DNA of 55,379 bases, taken from the NCBI GenBank assembly GCA_948470255.1, contig CAOKOS010000013.1:1-55379 (forward strand), given 5' to 3'. Made by a program: the position numbers and the translations under genes. This stretch comes from an uncultured Lachnotalea sp. Its GTDB lineage: Bacteria; Bacillota; Clostridia; Lachnospirales; Lachnospiraceae. Below are positions 49,743-55,379 of the stretch, piece by piece. Under the pieces are notes generated by a model. It did not search any database, was not told the origin of the DNA, and saw nothing but the letters and a program-made list of their open reading frames with translations. The stretch's first letter is position 1, and the number at the start of each line of letters is the position of its first letter.

Positions 49743-51122
49743 ATGCGGCTTTTTGTGAAAATTTTCGTTTCCTTTCTTTTCGTATTGATTTTTGCCCTTT
49801 GCACTGTGGAATACTGGATGATATCCAGGAGCTTTGAAAAGGCGCTGGAACAGGAGGTTTCCCATGAGCTGGAACAGTTTAAATTTATCCGTACAGTGAT
49901 TTATATGGGTGGAGAGACTTTGGAAAAAAGACAAATGGGGGAAGGAAATGTCCTTCTTCTAAACTCCCAAGGGGAGGAGCTTTTCTCCAGTTTTCTGCCT
50001 GAGTGGAAAGAAGCCTCTTTTGGAATTGAGCAGGGGGGGAGCATTACTTATACGGTTAAGGAGATGGGAGGAAGCCACATACTTTTTGTGGCAGGAGAAC
50101 TTCCTGGAAAGAAAGAGACGCAAATCCTCAAAACGGCGGCTGATATTTCCGCGGTCTACGAAGAGAGGGCATTTTTGGAACAGCAGTATGGTTATTATAT
50201 TTACGGCGCTTTGTTTGTCTGCGGAATCCTGGCGGCAGCGGTAGCCTATGCTTTTGTAAAACCGTTGAAGCGTCTCCAGAGTTCGGCAGATAAAATTGCC
50301 ATGGGAAAATATTCCGGGAGAGTGAAAGAAACGGGAAGGGATGAGATAGGGGAACTGGCCCGTTCTTTTAACCAAATGGCAGAGGCAGTGGAACAGAAGG
50401 TGGAAGAGCTTGAGATGGAAGCTGTCAGAAAAGAACAGTTTATGGGGGATTTTTCCCATGAGATCAAGACACCGATGACGGCGATCATCGGGTATGCCGA
50501 TACCTTGTATCAGAAAGAGCTTTCCAGGGAGGAGACAAAAGAGGCGGCCGCTTACATTTTAAATGAGGGTATGCGCTTAGAATCCCTGTCTAAAAAGATG
50601 ATGCGCCTTTTATCCCTGGAAAAGGAAGATTTTTGTTTTGAGGATATACCTGCGGAAGAGTTTTTTGCAGACATTGGAGAGACGATGAAGCCGCTGTTTA
50701 AAAAGAAAGAACAGGATTTTTTTATTTCCTGCGGACAAGGCTGCCTGTATGCAGAATGGGATTTAATGAAGACGCTGGTGGTCAATCTCATTGACAATGC
50801 CAAAAAAGCGGAAAGCCATCTGATCAGTTTGAAAGGGCAGGCAGGAGAGGGAGGGTATCGAATCACAGTGAGTGACGACGGAAGAGGAATTCCGGCAGAA
50901 AGCCTTTCCCACATACAGGATGCCTTCTATATGGTAGATAAATCCAGAAGCCGGAGACTAAACGGCGCGGGACTTGGCTTAGCGCTCTGTAAAAGAATTG
51001 CTGACCTCCATGGGACGGTCCTTACCTTTAAAAGCCGGGAGGGGGCGGGGACTTCTGCGTCCATATGGATTCCAGAAAGGAAGAAGGAAGATGACAGAAG
51101 AAAAGAGGAAACAGATATTTAA
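49743..51122 (+). CDS. Membrane sensor histidine kinase
   Basis: A 459-residue kinase with two transmembrane segments (about 5-25 and 151-171), an extracytoplasmic domain of about 125 residues, HAMP (about 172-225), HisKA with H239 in FSHEIKTPMTAIIGY, and HATPase_c with NLIDNAKKAE, DDGRGIP and GAGLGLALCK. It pairs with the regulator directly upstream. Its 3' end overlaps the next gene by 32 nt, which ties that membrane protein to the signalling unit. Confidence 0.93.
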   Translation: MRLFVKIFVSFLFVLIFALCTVEYWMISRSFEKALEQEVSHELEQFKFIRTVIYMGGETLEKRQMGEGNVLLLNSQGEELFSSFLPEWKEASFGIEQGGSITYTVKEMGGSHILFVAGELPGKKETQILKTAADISAVYEERAFLEQQYGYYIYGALFVCGILAAAVAYAFVKPLKRLQSSADKIAMGKYSGRVKETGRDEIGELARSFNQMAEAVEQKVEELEMEAVRKEQFMGDFSHEIKTPMTAIIGYADTLYQKELSREETKEAAAYILNEGMRLESLSKKMMRLLSLEKEDFCFEDIPAEEFFADIGETMKPLFKKKEQDFFISCGQGCLYAEWDLMKTLVVNLIDNAKKAESHLISLKGQAGEGGYRITVSDDGRGIPAESLSHIQDAFYMVDKSRSRRLNGAGLGLALCKRIADLHGTVLTFKSREGAGTSASIWIPERKKEDDRRKEETDI

Positions 51123-52113
51123 ATATATATTGACAGGATTCGGACTGTTTTTTGCCCTTTTTCTAATCAGCAGTTTTGGAATGTGGGTGGTGAGAATATC
51201 CATGGAATATTTTGATGAAAAAAAATATGAAGGGTCGGTGGCGGTGGAAGAAGATACATGGCAGATGGCTTCCTCCTCAGAAGAAAAAATCACTTTACAG
51301 GCAGATGTGAGTACGGATTCCATGGATCAGCTGACACAGGCTGTCCTGGCAGATAAAGCCACCCTGAATGATTATGAGCGGTTACAGGTGGAGGCGGAGC
51401 TGTCTTTAAAGCTGGAGGGGAGCCGCTACAGTCAGTATCAGGTGAGGGAACCCATAACAGACCTGGAGATTACAGAAGAAACAGCAAAAGAATATGCAAA
51501 ACAATTTATGGAACAGTTCAATGGTATGGTGACAAGTGTAGGGTATCTGCCGTATACGATGGAGGAATCCGGTCCACTGCTTATGCTGTGGTCAGACCAT
51601 ATACACCCTTCCGCTTCTCTTTGGGTGGCGGATTATACAAGTGAAGACTGCATCGTGCGGCTGTACCTGGATGCATGGACAGGGCTTCCCATCCGTTTTT
51701 TTGCAGATTATATCACAGGGAAAGGGACACCCAATGCGTCAGCACTCGATGCGGCGGCTACCATGGTTGACTGGCAGACGGGGAGATCCGGGTTTGTGGA
51801 TGGTATATTCCCCTATTGGTCAGATTTTTTGAAAACGGAATTTTTAACAGAGCCTGTCCGTATGGCAGAATGGCGCCCCTATGGGGAGGATGGTGAAATC
51901 TATGATCCAGTCAGCCAATGGGTGACAGAGGACTACCAATATGTCATGTCCCAGGTTTATAGCCAAGATACGGGGGCAGGGATTTATGAGATATATCCAC
52001 ATTCTAGTTTTGATATGGTACTGTCGCCAATGGCAAACCAGGAAACTGTACGGGATATTATGAAGGATAACTATGAAAAGATCATTTTCATGGAAGGATA
52101 CACAGATTCTTAA
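51091..52113 (+). CDS. Membrane-anchored extracytoplasmic protein of unknown function
   Basis: A 340-residue protein with one N-terminal transmembrane segment (about 10-33) and a 300-residue outer domain with no motif I recognise. The region after residue 110 (EPITDLEITEETAKEYAKQFM..., DYTSEDCIVRLYLDAWTGLPI, ASALDAAATMVDWQTGR) is reminiscent of PepSY-like beta-sheet repeats, only weakly. Start ATG 51091 overlaps the kinase gene by 32 nt. The coupling suggests it modulates the kinase or responds to the same envelope signal; that is inference. Confidence 0.78.
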   Translation: MTEEKRKQIFKYILTGFGLFFALFLISSFGMWVVRISMEYFDEKKYEGSVAVEEDTWQMASSSEEKITLQADVSTDSMDQLTQAVLADKATLNDYERLQVEAELSLKLEGSRYSQYQVREPITDLEITEETAKEYAKQFMEQFNGMVTSVGYLPYTMEESGPLLMLWSDHIHPSASLWVADYTSEDCIVRLYLDAWTGLPIRFFADYITGKGTPNASALDAAATMVDWQTGRSGFVDGIFPYWSDFLKTEFLTEPVRMAEWRPYGEDGEIYDPVSQWVTEDYQYVMSQVYSQDTGAGIYEIYPHSSFDMVLSPMANQETVRDIMKDNYEKIIFMEGYTDS

Positions 52114-52119
52114 AGGTTC

Positions 52120-52148
52120 TTGCATAACCTCCTGGTCTGTGATAAGAT
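52120..52148 (+). promoter_or_regulatory. Promoter before the small ORF and alaS
   Basis: TTGCAT (52120-52125), 17 bp, TAAGAT (52143-52148). The short leader leaves no room for a T-box, which often controls alaS in Firmicutes. Confidence 0.55.
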
Positions 52149-52197
52149 ATATTACTAGGTTTATGTATTCTATATATGATGGTTAGGAGGAATTCCC

Positions 52198-52326
52198 ATG
52201 GGAGCATTTTTTTCGGAAATTTATCAGATGGCAGTGAAGTTTATTTTCTTGGGTATCGTTGCCTTTGGCGGTGTGATGTGTGGAATTAAACTGAGAAAGC
52301 GCAAAAATACCAAGGAAGGGGAATGA
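52198..52326 (+). CDS. 42-residue single-TM membrane peptide
   Basis: A small gene with a strong AGGAGG 7 nt before ATG 52198. The product starts MGAFFSEIYQ, has one hydrophobic helix (about residues 11-30, with small residues GGV and C28) and ends in a very basic tail (KLRKRKNTKEGE), so the C-terminus should be cytoplasmic. Its stop overlaps the alaS start (ATGA), which indicates translational coupling and a real gene. I know no assigned function. Confidence 0.75.
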   Translation: MGAFFSEIYQMAVKFIFLGIVAFGGVMCGIKLRKRKNTKEGE

Positions 52327-54965
52327 TTGTGGAAGCGTACGGCGTGAATCAACTGAGACGGATGTTTCTGGAATTTTTTGAGAGCAAGGGGCATCTGGCA
52401 ATGAAAAGCTTTTCGCTGGTGCCTCACAATGATAACAGCCTTCTGCTTATCAATTCGGGAATGGCGCCTTTAAAGCCTTATTTTACCGGACAGGAAATTC
52501 CGCCTAAGCGGAGGGTGACAACTTGCCAGAAATGTATCCGTACCGGGGATATTGAAAATGTAGGAAAAACGGCCCGTCATGGGACGTTTTTTGAAATGCT
52601 GGGCAATTTTTCTTTTGGGGATTATTTTAAGCAGGAGGCTATCCGCTGGTCCTGGGAATTTTTGACCCAGGTGGTTGGCCTTCCGGCTGGCCGTTTATAT
52701 CCTTCTGTTTATGTTGACGATGACGAAGCTTTCTCCATCTGGACCAAGGAGATTGGTATTCCTGCAGAACGGATTTTTAAATTTGGAAAGGAAGACAATT
52801 TCTGGGAGCATGGCGCCGGTCCCTGCGGCCCTTGTTCGGAGATTTATTATGACCGGGGCGAAAAATATGGATGCAAAAAGCCGGGCTGTACGGTTGGCTG
52901 TGAATGTGACCGCTATATGGAAGTATGGAATAATGTGTTCACCCAGTTTAATAACGACGGCCACAATCACTATACGCCCCTGGAACAGAAAAACATTGAT
53001 ACCGGGATGGGCCTTGAACGCCTGGCTGTAGTGGTGCAGGATGTGGATTCTATTTTTGCGGTGGATACCATCAAGGCCCTTCTTGAAAGAGTTTGTGAAC
53101 TTGCGGGGATTTCTTATGAACAGGATGAAAAAAAAGATGTTTCCCTCCGGCTGATTACAGACCATATCCGTTCTTGTACTTTTATGATTTCCGACGGTAT
53201 TATGCCTTCCAATGAAGGCCGCGGCTATGTGCTTCGGAGACTCCTTCGGCGGGCGGCCCGCCACGGCAGGCTTCTGGGAATCGAAGGAAGGTTTTTGGCC
53301 AGGCTTTCAGAGACGGTGATCGCCCTTTCCGGGGAAGCTTACCCGGAGCTGGAAGAAAAAAAGGAAATGATATTTAAAGTCCTCACAGAAGAGGAGGACA
53401 AGTTTCATAAAACCATTGACCAGGGGCTTGCCATGGTAGGGGAGCTGGAGGAAAAGCTGGGGGCAGAAGGAAAGTCTGTACTTTCCGGTGAGGACGCTTT
53501 CCGGCTTTATGACACATATGGTTTTCCTTTGGATTTAACCCGCGAAATTCTGGAGGAAAAGGGATTTTCAGTGGATGAGGATGGTTTTACAAAAGCCATG
53601 GACGTCCAGCGGGAAATGGCCAGAAGTTCCAGGAAAAAAAGTAACTATATGGGTCGGGAGGACATCTACCAGGAACTCAGTGCAGAACTTACCACCGAGT
53701 TTACCGGATATGACCGCCTGGAAGATACGGGAACTGTGACAGCGCTTACTACAAAGGACGAAATCGTAGAAGTCCTCACAGAAGGGCAGAAAGGGACCGT
53801 CATTACGGATGTGACTCCTTTTTATGCCTCCATGGGCGGACAGAAGGCAGACTTCGGTGTAATTTGCATGGAGGATGCAGAGTTTTCCGTGTCAGACGTG
53901 ATGAAGCTGCAGGGTGATAAGGTCGGCCATGTGGGGACTGTGACAAAAGGCAGGTTTCAGACGGGAAACAGGGTGACGATGAAGGTAAACAGTGAAAACC
54001 GGATGGATACTTGTAAAAACCACAGCGCCACTCATTTACTCCAGAAAGCCCTCCGGGTGGTTTTGGGCAGCCATGTGGAACAGGCAGGTTCTTTTGTTGC
54101 GGCGGACAGGCTCCGGTTTGATTTTACCCATTTTTCCGCCATGACGGAAGAAGAGATTACAAAAGTAGAGGAACTGGTCTGTGAGGAGATTGCGGCGGCC
54201 AACCCTGTCATCACGAAGATTATGACCATTGACGAGGCAAAGAAAGCCGGGGCTACGGCCCTTTTTGGGGAAAAGTACGGCGATACGGTCCGTGTGGTTT
54301 CTATGGGTGATTTTTCCAAAGAGCTTTGCGGCGGTACTCATGTGCCCAATACTGCTTCCATCGCCGCCTTTAAGATTATCTCTGAGTCGGGGATTGCTGC
54401 CGGTGTGCGCCGTATTGAGGCGCTGACTGGAAGAGGTGTGTCTGCTTATTATAAAAATTTGGAGAATGAGCTTTCGAGTGCGGCAAAAGCTGCAAAAACA
54501 GAACCGTCAGGGCTGGTGAAAAAGATTGAAGCGCTCCAGGAAGAGATAAAGAACCTTCATTCTGAAAATGAGAAACTTAAGGGACAGATCGCCAGAGAAT
54601 CTATGGGTGATGTGATGAACCAGGTCGTTATGGTCAATGGCGTGAAAGCATTGGTCTTCAATGTGAAGGATGTGGACATGAACGGCCTTCGGAATCTGGG
54701 AGATCAGATGAAAGAAAAATTGGAAGAAGGCGTCGTCCTCATTATTTCTGAACAGGGCGGCAAAGTCAACCTGATGGCCACAGCTACGGACGGCGCTCAG
54801 AAAAAGGGCGCCCATGCGGGAAACCTGGTGAAAGCAGTGGCAGCATGTGTCGGCGGAGGCGGAGGCGGCCGGCCGGGTATGGCTCAGGCCGGCGGAAAGA
54901 ATCCTGCCGGGATACCAGATGCGCTGAAAAAGGCCATGGAGGTTCTGGGAGAGCAGATCAAATAA
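52323..54965 (+). CDS. alaS: Alanyl-tRNA synthetase
   Basis: An 880-residue class II synthetase that charges tRNA-Ala. Order: catalytic domain (PHNDNSLLLINSGMAPLK, RTGDIENVGKTARHGTFFEMLGNFSFG), tRNA-recognition, editing domain with the zinc motif HSATHLL and CGGTH, and a C-terminal oligomerisation domain with a Gly-rich stretch and DALKKAM end. The catalytic domain contains a cysteine-rich insert (CGPCSEIYYDRGEKYGC..., CTVGCEC) seen in some clostridial and other enzymes. ATG 52323 overlaps the small ORF; GTG 52329 is better spaced from GGAAGGGG and could be the true start. Confidence 0.97.
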   Translation: MIVEAYGVNQLRRMFLEFFESKGHLAMKSFSLVPHNDNSLLLINSGMAPLKPYFTGQEIPPKRRVTTCQKCIRTGDIENVGKTARHGTFFEMLGNFSFGDYFKQEAIRWSWEFLTQVVGLPAGRLYPSVYVDDDEAFSIWTKEIGIPAERIFKFGKEDNFWEHGAGPCGPCSEIYYDRGEKYGCKKPGCTVGCECDRYMEVWNNVFTQFNNDGHNHYTPLEQKNIDTGMGLERLAVVVQDVDSIFAVDTIKALLERVCELAGISYEQDEKKDVSLRLITDHIRSCTFMISDGIMPSNEGRGYVLRRLLRRAARHGRLLGIEGRFLARLSETVIALSGEAYPELEEKKEMIFKVLTEEEDKFHKTIDQGLAMVGELEEKLGAEGKSVLSGEDAFRLYDTYGFPLDLTREILEEKGFSVDEDGFTKAMDVQREMARSSRKKSNYMGREDIYQELSAELTTEFTGYDRLEDTGTVTALTTKDEIVEVLTEGQKGTVITDVTPFYASMGGQKADFGVICMEDAEFSVSDVMKLQGDKVGHVGTVTKGRFQTGNRVTMKVNSENRMDTCKNHSATHLLQKALRVVLGSHVEQAGSFVAADRLRFDFTHFSAMTEEEITKVEELVCEEIAAANPVITKIMTIDEAKKAGATALFGEKYGDTVRVVSMGDFSKELCGGTHVPNTASIAAFKIISESGIAAGVRRIEALTGRGVSAYYKNLENELSSAAKAAKTEPSGLVKKIEALQEEIKNLHSENEKLKGQIARESMGDVMNQVVMVNGVKALVFNVKDVDMNGLRNLGDQMKEKLEEGVVLIISEQGGKVNLMATATDGAQKKGAHAGNLVKAVAACVGGGGGGRPGMAQAGGKNPAGIPDALKKAMEVLGEQIK

Positions 54966-54991
54966 AGAGAGTTTTTTCTTCTAAATAGGTA

Positions 54992-55019
54992 TTGACGAAA
55001 TGGCAAATTGTGCTATACT
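54992..55019 (+). promoter_or_regulatory. Promoter of rpsU
   Basis: TTGACG (54992-54997), 16 bp, TATACT (55014-55019) with the TG extension. A leader hairpin CAGTTGTATT/AATACACAACTG (55047-55074, one bulge) lies just before the ribosome-binding region. Confidence 0.75.
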
Positions 55020-55096
55020 TATTGTAGTGCGAAAAATATACCCAAACAGTTGTATTATGCACAATACACAACTGGAGGGAGGTTAGGTGTGAGTCT

Positions 55097-55273
55097 ATGT
55101 CAAACGTTATTGTGAAAGACAATGAGAGTTTAGATAGTGCCTTGCGCAGATTCAAAAGAAACTGTGCGAAGGCCGGCATTCAGCAGGAGATTCGTAAAAG
55201 AGAGCATTATGAGAAGCCAAGCGTAAGACGTAAAAAGAAGTCTGAGGCTGCTAGAAAGCGGAAGTATAATTAA
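55097..55273 (+). CDS. rpsU: 30S ribosomal protein S21
   Basis: A 58-residue, very basic small-subunit protein: [20 protein letters not shown] at the N-terminus, [21 protein letters not shown] at the C-terminus, typical of Firmicutes S21. AGGTG lies 7 nt before ATG 55097. Single-gene unit with its own promoter and terminator. Confidence 0.97.
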   Translation: MSNVIVKDNESLDSALRRFKRNCAKAGIQQEIRKREHYEKPSVRRKKKSEAARKRKYN

Positions 55274-55286
55274 TATGTGCAACTGA

Positions 55287-55316
55287 GAGGGTGCCGGAGA
55301 TTCGGCATCCTCTTTT
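55287..55316 (+). terminator. Rho-independent terminator of rpsU
   Basis: GAGGGTGCCG/CGGCATCCTC (55287-55296, 55303-55312, one G-T), 6-nt loop, then TTTT. Confidence 0.92.
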
Positions 55317-55321
55317 GCTGT

Positions 55322-55374
55322 AAAAAAATACCTGCCGGTGACGGGATATCCCGTACTCCGGCAAGCATTTTTTG
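55322..55374. terminator. Second, bidirectional terminator
   Basis: TGCCGG (55333-55338) and CCGGCA (55358-55363) enclose a nested ACGGG-ATAT-CCCGT palindrome (55341-55354). T6 follows at 55368-55373, and an A-run precedes it at 55322-55328, so it can stop transcripts from both sides. It suggests a convergent gene just outside the window. Confidence 0.8.
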
Positions 55375-55379
55375 TTCTT

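Noticed and set aside
52114..52197. T-box riboswitch before alaS
   Set aside because: The interval is only 84 nt and has no T-box sequence or terminator.

Overview
The window looks like chromosomal DNA of an endospore-forming Firmicute of class Clostridia, most likely a Lachnospiraceae-type gut anaerobe. Support: spoIVA and ylbJ are present, ribosome-binding sites are strong AGGAGG types, several genes start with TTG or GTG, and L27 carries the Firmicutes N-terminal extension next to its protease gene prp. The clostridial cluster of two radical-SAM-linked genes, rng, rplU-prp-rpmA and obgE is also there. Genus and species cannot be fixed by eye. No tRNA, rRNA, CRISPR, phage or transposase gene was seen.

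Layout. 1-418: non-coding, two hairpin-rich repeats and a promoter. 419-3203: rsmD-coaD, a coiled-coil gene and ylbJ on the other strand (the B. subtilis ylbH-ylbI-ylbJ neighbourhood). 3365-12923: M23 peptidase, small alarmone synthetase, rRNA methyltransferase, HAD phosphatase, YgiQ radical SAM, beta-CASP RNase-like protein, membrane protein, pseudouridine synthase and recU. 13031-18113: partial histidine operon hisZ-hisG-hisD-hisB-hisIE behind a consensus promoter. 18198-22038: small unknown gene, then a two-component system with an ABC exporter. 22291-30991: sugar ABC importer with a doubled binding protein, a YesN/YesM-type two-component system and a degenerate ABC ATPase. 30994-34638: PopT-type transporter, unknown gene, threonine aldolase, Crp/Fnr regulator and thioredoxin. 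34854-43779: the cluster from the TIGR03960 radical SAM gene through rng, rplU-prp-rpmA, obgE, yhbY, nadD, yqeK and rsfS. 43944-48918: DUF3048 lipoprotein, spoIVA, membrane-anchored MutS-like ATPase and RNase H. 49088-55273: second OmpR-type two-component system with a membrane protein, a 42-residue membrane peptide overlapping alaS, then rpsU.

Most of the window is housekeeping. The most unusual part is 22291-30991. There a ribose/galactose-type importer has one lipoprotein carrying two roughly 90 % identical binding domains. It is followed by a regulator and a histidine kinase with almost no extracellular sensor, and by a full-length ABC-ATPase-like protein that has lost its nucleotide-binding motifs in both halves. 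A transport-coupled sensing system is a reasonable reading, but it is inference. Other points of note are a HisA/HisF-like half-barrel fused to HisIE, sigma-E-like promoters before both sporulation genes, a dispersed intergenic palindrome, and an RNase E/G without its zinc-link motif.
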